From an uncultured Collinsella sp. (GTDB lineage Bacteria; Actinomycetota; Coriobacteriia; Coriobacteriales; Coriobacteriaceae), in contig CAAFEY010000131.1 in assembly GCA_900761995.1 (NCBI GenBank), forward strand, positions 1 to 5,508: a DNA stretch of 5,508 nucleotides, in the 5' to 3' direction. The notes under the pieces were generated by a model. It had not been told where the DNA came from, did not search any database, and saw nothing but the letters and a program-made list of their open reading frames with translations. A program made the translations under genes and the position numbers. Below are positions 1 to 5,014 of the stretch, in pieces (the first letter of the stretch is position 1; every line of letters begins with the position of its first letter).

Positions 1-2
1 AC

Positions 3-44
3 GGGATCGTCAACTTCTTCGGCCGTCTGTTTAGCGGCCGCTAA
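3..44 (+). CDS. 3' end of an upstream gene, possibly DUF2273-type small membrane protein (partial)
   Basis: Frame 3 reads GIVNFFGRLFSGR and then a TAA stop at 42-44; the gene begins outside the window. The other two forward frames give no better ending: frame 2 stops at 32-34, and frame 1 runs on into the Asp23 ribosome-binding region. The gene ends 44 bases before the Asp23-family start with no terminator between, so the two are probably co-transcribed. In Gram-positive bacteria Asp23/Gls24 genes often sit beside AmaP or a small DUF2273 membrane protein, and a short hydrophobic-plus-basic C-terminus fits the latter. That identity is inferred from context only: 13 residues are too few to assign a family. 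Confidence 0.5.
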   Translation, partial: GIVNFFGRLFSGR

Positions 45-76
45 TATGTATTCGACTGTCGCATCCGCGGCAGGCA

Positions 77-84
77 TAAGGAGG
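77..84 (+). promoter_or_regulatory. ribosome binding site of the Asp23-family gene
   Basis: TAAGGAGG is a near-perfect Shine-Dalgarno sequence 4 bases before the ATG at 89. It is the strongest in the window and fixes the start of the Asp23-family gene, suggesting efficient translation. Confidence 0.75.
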
Positions 85-88
85 AACC

Positions 89-604
89 ATGGCTTTTAAT
101 ACGAAGGTCGATGTAGCCGATACCGAGCTCGAGGAGAACGAGGCGGTCGTCGCCGAAGCTGAGGATGTGACGCTCGAGGACGAGGCTCTCGTCGAGGCCG
201 AGTCCGATACGGATGAGGATGACGAGGAAGCGGACGAGTCCGAGGACTCACTCACCTATTCCAACGGCGTGATTGAGAAAATCGTTGCCATGGCCACCCG
301 CGAGGTTCCGCACGTTCTGGGCATGAAGGGTAACCTCATGCACTTTGTGCAGGAGCAGTTTGGTGCCGAGAATCTGACCAAGGGCGTGACGGTCGAGGTC
401 ACCGATGACAATCGTGTGGTCGTCAACATCTCCGTCATTATCGAGTACGGCGCCTATGCGCCCGCGATCTTCGACGATGTCAAGGCACGTGTCACCGAGC
501 GCCTTGCCGCGATGACCGGCCTTGAGGTGGCGGGCGTCAACCTGCGTATCGAGGACGTCATCACCCCCGAGGAGTACGAGCACCGCACCAGCCAGCACGA
601 ATAA
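89..604 (+). CDS. Asp23/Gls24 family envelope stress response protein
   Basis: A 171-residue protein in two parts. Residues 1-54 are an acidic, low-complexity region: about 25 of residues 8-53 are Asp or Glu, with a single Lys at position 6. Residues 55-163 form the Asp23/Gls24 (DUF322) domain: SNGVIEKIVAMATREVPHV at the start, a central strand region (VTVEVTDDNRVVVNISVIIEYG), a helix with VKARVTERLAAMTGLEV, and the closing strand VNLRIEDV. Family members are small proteins, often membrane-associated through the AmaP anchor, and are linked to alkaline or envelope stress; the biochemical role is not settled. The start is supported by a strong ribosome-binding site. The gene probably shares a transcript with the upstream partial gene and is closed by the terminator at 657-699. 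The family call is firm; the acidic leader is unusual and its role unknown. Confidence 0.9.
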   Translation: MAFNTKVDVADTELEENEAVVAEAEDVTLEDEALVEAESDTDEDDEEADESEDSLTYSNGVIEKIVAMATREVPHVLGMKGNLMHFVQEQFGAENLTKGVTVEVTDDNRVVVNISVIIEYGAYAPAIFDDVKARVTERLAAMTGLEVAGVNLRIEDVITPEEYEHRTSQHE

Positions 605-610
605 CCTTCC

Positions 611-651
611 AAAAAGGGACAGGTTTGTTTTAGCAGGTTTTATCTGCGAAA
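611..651 (+). repeat. possible copy of an intergenic repeat (GGGACAGG-type)
   Basis: Directly after the Asp23 stop lies an AT-rich stretch beginning AAAAAGGGACAGG and containing the two similar units CAGGTTTGTTTT and CAGGTTTTATC, with a short inverted repeat GCAG/CTGC at 633-636 and 644-647. It does not belong to the terminator stem that follows. It resembles dispersed intergenic repeats of Coriobacteriia, but that is an impression from memory and only one clear copy is present here. A related GGGACGGG core occurs at 3280-3287. Confidence 0.25.
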
Positions 652-656
652 ACGTT

Positions 657-699
657 AAACGGCCGACCGCGCAAGCAAAAGCGTGGCCGGCTGTTTTTG
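657..699 (+). terminator. intrinsic terminator after the Asp23-family gene
   Basis: The arms 657-672 and 681-696 pair over 16 positions with two G-U wobbles and one A-C mismatch, around an 8-base loop (AAGCAAAA, 673-680). The GC-rich stem runs into a five-T run at 694-698. This is a classical Rho-independent terminator for the + strand unit that ends at 604, and it separates that unit from the YitT gene. Confidence 0.8.
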
Positions 700-739
700 T
701 ACGCTCCCGATATAGTCATACCGCTCGTCTAACTAAGGG

Positions 740-767
740 TTGCAATCCCCACGTTCCGCGTTACCCT
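740..767 (+). promoter_or_regulatory. possible promoter of the YitT-family gene
   Basis: TTGCAA (740-745, 4 of 6 matches to a -35 box) is followed after 16 bases by TACCCT (762-767, a weak TAnnnT-type -10 box). It lies between the Asp23 terminator and the YitT start, where a promoter is expected. The -10 box is poor, so this is only a candidate. Confidence 0.25.
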
Positions 768-810
768 AATGAGCGCATTGTTTCCAAATTGTTAACGAGG
801 AGTTGCCGTA

Positions 811-1833
811 ATGGCCGACGAGCACGAAACAGAAAGCAAGGCATGGGCGATTGAGGCCGCCGCTGCAGAGGCGGCATCGCGTGCTGCCGAGGAGGTGCAT
901 CGTCCTCCCGTGGTGCCGATGGAGCGCGTGGTTGATCGCACCGATATCGAACGCGGCGAGCGTGCCGGTCAAAAGCGCAGCCAGGAGCCAGGCTTCCCGC
1001 GCTTTTTTGCCGAGCTCAATCTGGGTCTGATTCTTACGGCCTTCGCCATCGTTGCGTTTAAAACCCCTAATCACTTTGCTTTTGGCGGCACCTCGGGCGT
1101 GTCGGTCATTCTGTCCACGCTGTTCCCGACCCTGCCCGTCGGCGTCTTTATGTGGATTATTAACGCGGTTCTCGTCGTTTTGGGCTTTATCTTTTTGGAG
1201 CGCAAGGCGATTCTGTGGAGCGTCTTCGCCTCGTTTGCGCTGTCCGCCTATGTTTCGCTGTTCGAGCTCTTTATTTCGACCGATGTCTCGATGACGGGCG
1301 ATATGTGGCTTGACCTATGCTTTGCCGTCATCTTGCCGGCGCTCGGCAGCGCTATTGTCTTTGATATTGGCGCCTCGACGGGTGGCACGGACATTCTTGC
1401 CATGATCCTCAAGCGCCGCACGACGCTCGAGATTGGCCGCGCCCTGCTTCTGGTCGATATTGGCATCGTAGCCATCGCGGCCTTTTTGTACGGCCCGCGC
1501 GTCGGTCTGTACTGCGTGCTCGGCCTGTTTGCCAAGACGCTTGTGGTCGACAAAGCCATTGAGAGCATTCACCTGCGCAAAGTCTGCACGGTCATTTGTT
1601 CCGAGCCCCTTAAGGTCGAGGAGTTTATCGTCAAGCATCTCAACCGCACGGCGACCATCAGCCGCGGCTACGGTGCCTTCTCGGGCAAGTGTGTGACGGT
1701 GATCATGAGCGTGCTGAGCCGTCGCGAGGCCGTGCAACTGCGCCGCTATGCGCGCGAAGTCGATCCAGGTGCCTTTATCACGATCGTCGACAGCTCCGAG
1801 ATCGTCGGCAAGGGCTTCCGCGGAACGAACTAG
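811..1833 (+). CDS. YitT family membrane protein with C-terminal DUF2179 domain
   Basis: A 340-residue integral membrane protein. Residues 1-63 are a hydrophilic, Ala/Glu/Arg-rich cytosolic-type leader with no signal peptide. Residues about 66-255 form the YitT membrane domain with roughly five to six hydrophobic segments (about 70-84, 95-106, 110-129, 137-155, 168-187 and 210-241). It carries the family's glycine-rich signatures FGGTSGVSVIL (91-101) and GASTGGTDILAMIL (187-200). Residues about 257-338 match DUF2179: KVCTVICSEP, TATISRGYGAFSGK, VLSRREAVQLRRYAREVDPGA and the closing IVGKGF. YitT proteins are widespread in Gram-positive bacteria and their transported or sensed substrate is not established. 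The start is supported by GAGGAG at 797-802, 8 bases upstream of the ATG. The family is usually about 280 residues long; the excess is the N-terminal leader. No clear terminator follows, so some read-through into the next gene is possible. Confidence 0.92.
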   Translation: MADEHETESKAWAIEAAAAEAASRAAEEVHRPPVVPMERVVDRTDIERGERAGQKRSQEPGFPRFFAELNLGLILTAFAIVAFKTPNHFAFGGTSGVSVILSTLFPTLPVGVFMWIINAVLVVLGFIFLERKAILWSVFASFALSAYVSLFELFISTDVSMTGDMWLDLCFAVILPALGSAIVFDIGASTGGTDILAMILKRRTTLEIGRALLLVDIGIVAIAAFLYGPRVGLYCVLGLFAKTLVVDKAIESIHLRKVCTVICSEPLKVEEFIVKHLNRTATISRGYGAFSGKCVTVIMSVLSRREAVQLRRYAREVDPGAFITIVDSSEIVGKGFRGTN

Positions 1834-1883
1834 CACAGACGTATTCAACGAACCGCCTGCTGGCGCCGTGTACCTTGCAAATC

Positions 1884-1928
1884 GGTCATCTTTGAGTATT
1901 TGACCCCACATTGGGCAATAATGATGCT
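1884..1928 (+). promoter_or_regulatory. possible promoter and operator of the zinc-ribbon membrane protein gene
   Basis: TTGACC at 1900-1905 is a good -35-like box (5 of 6). At 17 bases the -10 position reads GATGCT (1923-1928), which is weak; the nearby AATAAT (1917-1922) looks better but is too close. The -35 box overlaps the right arm of an inverted repeat, GGTCA (1884-1888) and TGACC (1901-1905), separated by 12 bases, which could be a regulator site. The gap 1834-1982 otherwise holds nothing I recognise. Confidence 0.25.
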
Positions 1929-1968
1929 AAATACATCGTTTGCGATCCAAGTGATTTGTTCAAGATAC

Positions 1969-1975
1969 GAAGGGA
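1969..1975 (+). promoter_or_regulatory. ribosome binding site deciding the start at 1983
   Basis: GAAGGGA lies 7 bases before the ATG at 1983. It favours that ATG over the in-frame TTG at 1911, which would add 24 residues unrelated to the zinc ribbon and has no comparable site. Confidence 0.6.
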
Positions 1976-1982
1976 TGATTCT

Positions 1983-3260
1983 ATGTTCTGCTCGCAGTGT
2001 GGCGCCCCCATGGGCGATAACGACAAGTTCTGCGGCGTGTGTGGTGCTCCTAATGCGGGTGCCGCTGGCCCCGCTCCCGAGGGACAGCCTCAGCCCCAGC
2101 AGTTTGTTCCGCAACCGCCCGTGGCGAATGCGCCAAAGGGCTGTGTGGCCCAGGCGTTCCAAGATATGACTAAGATTCCGGGCGTGCTTCAGCGTGTATG
2201 CCAAATCGCGTTTTTGCCGGCGCTGATTTGCGTTGTGTCGGTGCTCGTGTTGTTTATTCCCGTTATTGGCGGCATTGCGGCTGCCATCGGCTTTTTGGCA
2301 GCTTGCATTGCGAGTGTGTGCGGTTCCGGCTTCGGTATCGAGTGGGGCCGTGATCTGTCGCTCAAGGTCGATGACGGCATGGACCGTCCACTCATGCGTT
2401 CCACGTCGTTTGGTCTCGGAGTCTTTTCGAGCGTTATTTCGGTCGTGCTCGAGGTTATCGCTGCCATTCCCGTTATCGGTGTAGTGCTTTCGCTGGTGGA
2501 GGGCGTGGTAATTGGCGCCGCGGGCTCGTATTCTTATTACGGCTCTTATGCGCTCGAGGCTGCGCTGTTCGGTTCGCTCGGCCTGCTTGTCCTGGCGCTA
2601 ATTGCCTCGGCGATTCTGGGTGTCTTCTTTAAGATGTTCGCCGACATCGCCGTGATGCACTTTGCGGTGACCGGTCGCGTCGAGAGCGCGTTTTCGCTCG
2701 ATAAGGTCTGGGCGGCCTTTAAGCACAACAAGACCAAGCTGTTATGTGCTTCGTTCCTTCCCGAGTTTTTGACGGGCCTGGTCGCCAACGTTGTCACATG
2801 GATCTTGACGGTCGTCTTTGGCGCCATTGCCTCTGTCGGTATGTATAGCTACTACTATCGTCCTACGGGTATTGAGGCAATTGTTACCGGCGGTGGCGTC
2901 ACGCTCGCGCTGTTCTTGGTGCTGGTCGCTTTCGTCACCGTATTTCTTACGGTCTTTGGCAAGATGCTCAAGCACCGTGCCGTTGGCTATTGGGCCGCAC
3001 GTTATGCAAGCGAGTGGGCCGATGAGGATAAGGACGACGTCCTGACTTTTGTGTTGCCCTTCGAGAAGAAGCCCGCTCCTTCGGGTTACGGTGCTCCGGA
3101 TGCTTCGCCGGCACCTGCACCTGCACCTGCTCCCGCGCCCGAGCCTGAACCGGCGCCCGAGTCTGAGACGGCATCTGAGCCTGAGCCTGAGCCGGCACCT
3201 GCACCTGCACCTGAGTCGGCGTCCGAGCCAAGCTCCGACGAGGAGCCTCAGGACGAGTAG
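1983..3260 (+). CDS. zinc-ribbon, DUF4013-like multi-pass membrane protein with Pro/Ala/Glu-rich tail
   Basis: A 425-residue protein in four parts. Residues 1-24 are a zinc ribbon (MFCSQCGAPMGDNDKFCGVCG) with ligands C3, C6, C17 and C20. Residues 25-52 are a Pro/Gln/Ala-rich linker. Residues about 55-345 are a membrane domain with hydrophobic stretches near 75-118, 143-180, 193-220, 258-288 and 303-328. Two stretches resemble DUF4013: GFGIEWGRDLSLKVDDGMDRPL (117-137) and DIAVMHFAVTGRVESAFSLD (221-240). Residues 364-425 are a tail of PAPAP and EPEPEP units ending in an acidic patch. Zinc ribbon plus DUF4013-type proteins are common in gut Firmicutes and Actinobacteria and have no known function. 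The start at 1983 is chosen because the zinc ribbon begins there and GAAGGGA lies 7 bases upstream. The gene appears to be monocistronic or to receive read-through from the YitT gene. The zinc ribbon is certain; the DUF4013 link is by resemblance. Confidence 0.85.
   Translation: MFCSQCGAPMGDNDKFCGVCGAPNAGAAGPAPEGQPQPQQFVPQPPVANAPKGCVAQAFQDMTKIPGVLQRVCQIAFLPALICVVSVLVLFIPVIGGIAAAIGFLAACIASVCGSGFGIEWGRDLSLKVDDGMDRPLMRSTSFGLGVFSSVISVVLEVIAAIPVIGVVLSLVEGVVIGAAGSYSYYGSYALEAALFGSLGLLVLALIASAILGVFFKMFADIAVMHFAVTGRVESAFSLDKVWAAFKHNKTKLLCASFLPEFLTGLVANVVTWILTVVFGAIASVGMYSYYYRPTGIEAIVTGGGVTLALFLVLVAFVTVFLTVFGKMLKHRAVGYWAARYASEWADEDKDDVLTFVLPFEKKPAPSGYGAPDASPAPAPAPAPAPEPEPAPESETASEPEPEPAPAPAPESASEPSSDEEPQDE
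3107..3213 (+). repeat. in-frame repeats encoding the Pro/Ala/Glu tail, including a 23-base direct repeat
   Basis: An identical 23-base unit, built from GCCGGCA and CCTGCA hexamers, occurs at 3107-3129 and 3191-3213, 84 bases (28 codons) apart and in the same reading frame. Between them are GAGCCT/CCTGAG units coding Glu-Pro. It lies inside the zinc-ribbon membrane protein gene and could change length by slippage or recombination without breaking the frame. Confidence 0.8.
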
Positions 3261-3271
3261 CCACGCCGCCT

Positions 3272-3298
3272 GCTATTTGGGGACGGGCTAGAAATAGC
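3272..3298. other. small inverted repeat after the zinc-ribbon gene
   Basis: GCTATTT (3272-3278) pairs with AAATAGC (3292-3298) over 7 bp around a 13-base loop that contains GGGACGGG. It has no T run and is unlikely to terminate on its own. It sits between the stop codon at 3260 and the strong hairpin at 3311-3346. Confidence 0.4.
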
Positions 3299-3310
3299 GC
3301 TTGACAAATG

Positions 3311-3346
3311 AGCGGGGGCGGACGTGTCGAAACGTCCGCCCCCGCT
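3311..3346. terminator. perfect 15-bp hairpin between convergent genes, likely bidirectional terminator
   Basis: The arms 3311-3325 and 3332-3346 are perfectly complementary over 15 bp, very GC-rich, with a 6-base loop (GTCGAA). The stem lies between the stop of the + strand zinc-ribbon gene (3260) and the stop of the - strand M20 gene (3383), so one element can serve both. T-tracts are weak on both sides: CTGCTTTA on the + strand and CATTTGTC on the - strand. Termination strength is therefore less certain than for the 657-699 element. Confidence 0.7.
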
Positions 3347-3382
3347 CTGCTTTAGCCAGGCTGTTATGGATGGGTGTGACGA

Positions 3383-4846
3383 CTACTCGTCGTGCTTCTC
3401 CTCACGGCGTGCAGCAGCGCGTGCGTCGTGGATGCCCTTGATCGCGGCATGGCGAGCCGTTCGGGCATCATGGATGGCGTCGCGAGCCTCGGCGGTCGTC
3501 GCCTTGGCAGAGCGCAACTTGGCGGCCAGATCGGGGTTGGTTTCGGCGACCGCGGTAATCGCGGGGCCGTCGAGCTCCTCTTGCGTGGGCTCGGCCAAAA
3601 AGTCGATAGCATACTGGGCGGCCACCATGGAGCCCTTTGCCAGCACGGTCTCGTCAATCTTGTAAAAGCAGGAATGCTGGGCGTACGTGGCGCCAATCTT
3701 GGGGTTGCGCGTACCTACAAAGGCGAGCACGCCCGGTACGCGGCGCAGGTACTCCGAAAAATCCTCGCCCGAAAGCGTGCCGCGGTAATGGCCTTGACCG
3801 GTGGGACCCAGGCATTTGATTACAGCCTGACGGCAGCGCTCGCTCGAGGCGACCTCGTTTTCGACCTTGTAGTTGGCGATGGTGTAGTCAGTGAGCTCTG
3901 CCTCGGCGCCCAAGGCGGCCGCGGTATGCTCCACGATGCGGCGCATAAGCTCCGGCATTTCCTCGTGGGTCGAATCGCCGTAGGTGCGCACCGTGCCGGC
4001 GAGGTAGGCCGTGCCGGCGATAACGTTGCGCGCGGTGCCGCCGTGCAGCTCGCCGACGGTGATGACAGCCGGCTCATAGGGGCTGATCTCGCGCGAAACG
4101 ATGGTCTGCAGGGCGTTGACGATCTCGGCGGCAACCATAACGGCGTCGTGGCCGCGCTGGGGCATGGCGCCGTGGCATGAGGTGCCGCGGACGTCGATGC
4201 GGAACCAGTCGGTATTGGCCATGCGCGGTCCGGGCTCGCAGCTCACGGTGCCGGCGTCGACCTCACTCCAGATGTGCGCGGCGTAGGCGCCATCGACGCC
4301 GTCGAGCACACCCGTGCCGATCATGAGCTTGGCGCCCTGGCCGTTTTCCTCGCTGGGCTGGAAGACGATGCGGACCTCGCCGTGAATGTCGTCGGTCATA
4401 TGGCGCAGGATTTGCAGCGTGCCGAGCATCATGGCGATGTGGCAGTCATGGCCGCAGGCGTGCATGCAGCCCTCGTTGACACTGGCGAACTCCTCGCCGG
4501 TCTGCTCAGTGACGGGCAGGGCGTCGATATCCGCACGCAGCAGGATGCGGCGGCGCGGCGTGCCGTCCTCGCGGTAGGCGTCGGGCGCGGTGCCGCGAAG
4601 GGTCGCCACCAGACCCGTCTTAAGGGGACGCTCATAGGGGATATTCATGGCGTCGAGCTGGTTGGCGATGTCGGAGGTCGTGCGCTCCTCGGCAAGGCTC
4701 AGCTCCGGGTGCTTATGGAAGTGCCGGCGCTGCTTGATGATATAGGGTTCAAACTCGGTAGCGATATCTTTGATGGCTGCGGTGACGTCGTCAGCCGCGC
4801 GAGCCTCGGTCGCCGCCATAATCTGCTGTGCCTTGGTCTTCGTCAT
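3383..4846 (-). CDS. M20D family amidohydrolase (N-acyl-amino-acid / hippurate hydrolase type)
   Basis: A 487-residue cytoplasmic metallopeptidase-fold enzyme, expected to split N-acyl or amide bonds to release an amino acid or similar product; the exact substrate is not readable. Family motifs appear in order: RRHFHKHPELSLAEERTT (40-57), RADIDALPVTEQTG (104-117), HACGHDCH (129-136), FQPSEENGQGAKLMI (162-176), AAHIW (189-193), SCHGAMPQRGHDAV (223-236), GGTARNVIAGTA (269-280), LSGEDF (358-363) and AQHSCFYKID (389-398). By analogy with the plant IAA-amino-acid hydrolase group, C131, H133, E167, H191 and H391 are the metal ligands and E166 the catalytic base; all are present. The start at 4846 is supported by AAGGAG 10 bases upstream. 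The frame stays open further upstream, but that part is antisense to the next gene and carries no motif. Typical relatives have about 390-400 residues; the extra is about 30 residues in front and a charged helical tail at 420-487. It converges on the zinc-ribbon gene and diverges from the YtcJ-like gene. Confidence 0.93.
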   Translation of the reverse strand: MTKTKAQQIMAATEARAADDVTAAIKDIATEFEPYIIKQRRHFHKHPELSLAEERTTSDIANQLDAMNIPYERPLKTGLVATLRGTAPDAYREDGTPRRRILLRADIDALPVTEQTGEEFASVNEGCMHACGHDCHIAMMLGTLQILRHMTDDIHGEVRIVFQPSEENGQGAKLMIGTGVLDGVDGAYAAHIWSEVDAGTVSCEPGPRMANTDWFRIDVRGTSCHGAMPQRGHDAVMVAAEIVNALQTIVSREISPYEPAVITVGELHGGTARNVIAGTAYLAGTVRTYGDSTHEEMPELMRRIVEHTAAALGAEAELTDYTIANYKVENEVASSERCRQAVIKCLGPTGQGHYRGTLSGEDFSEYLRRVPGVLAFVGTRNPKIGATYAQHSCFYKIDETVLAKGSMVAAQYAIDFLAEPTQEELDGPAITAVAETNPDLAAKLRSAKATTAEARDAIHDARTARHAAIKGIHDARAAARREEKHDE

Positions 4847-4856
4847 GGTCGATTTG

Positions 4857-4862
4857 CTCCTT
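4857..4862 (-). promoter_or_regulatory. ribosome binding site of the M20 amidohydrolase gene
   Basis: Read on the - strand this is AAGGAG, 10 bases before the ATG at 4846. It decides the start within a frame that remains open for several hundred bases upstream. Confidence 0.65.
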
Positions 4863-4897
4863 GCTGGGTTGATCGCAAAATCGTACAGGCTCTCTCC

Positions 4898-4927
4898 AGT
4901 ATGCCACCTGCCGCTAGGGCTGGTAAA
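4898..4927 (-). promoter_or_regulatory. possible promoter of the M20 amidohydrolase gene
   Basis: On the - strand TTTACC (4927-4922, 4 of 6 to a -35 box) and CATACT (4903-4898, 4 of 6 to a -10 box) are separated by 18 bases. They would give a leader of about 45 bases before the ATG at 4846. The spacing and place are sensible and the boxes moderate. Confidence 0.35.
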
Positions 4928-4950
4928 GTTGCCGTTTGCCGCTTGGGGTT

Positions 4951-4976
4951 TTGTTACAAGGGCGGGGGAGTACACT
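4951..4976 (+). promoter_or_regulatory. possible promoter region of the YtcJ-like gene
   Basis: TACACT at 4971-4976 is a fair -10-like box about 40 bases before the start. The best -35-like sequence, TTGTTA at 4951-4956, is only 14 bases away, shorter than usual. With the - strand candidate at 4898-4927 it would make the 168-base gap 4847-5014 a divergent promoter region. Confidence 0.25.
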
Positions 4977-5014
4977 CGGGGGTGTTGAATTTCCTGCCAG
5001 AGATGGGGATGCCC

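Noticed and set aside
46..99. Short + strand open frame of 17 codons before the Asp23 gene
   Set aside because: It has no ribosome-binding site, overlaps the Asp23 Shine-Dalgarno and start, and is too short to support.
31..255. Serine-rich - strand open frame opposite the Asp23 leader
   Set aside because: The serine runs are the mirror of GAG/GAC/GAT codons for Glu and Asp on the + strand; there is no supporting ribosome-binding site.
522..854. + strand open frame of 110 codons spanning the 605-810 gap
   Set aside because: It overlaps the Asp23 gene, crosses an intrinsic terminator and enters the YitT gene in another frame, with no family resemblance.
1911..1982. TTG start adding 24 residues before the zinc-ribbon protein
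   Set aside because: The zinc ribbon begins at the ATG at 1983, which has a well-spaced ribosome-binding site. The extra residues have no conserved feature.
3301..3306. Perfect TTGACA -35 box
   Set aside because: No -10-like sequence lies 16-18 bases downstream; that position falls inside the GC-rich hairpin, and no + strand gene follows.
3392..4180. Long + strand open frame of 262 codons opposite the M20 hydrolase
   Set aside because: It is antisense to a gene with all its catalytic motifs. The protein is Gly/Ala/Arg/Val-rich with no recognisable domain, as expected from the mirror of GC-rich coding DNA.
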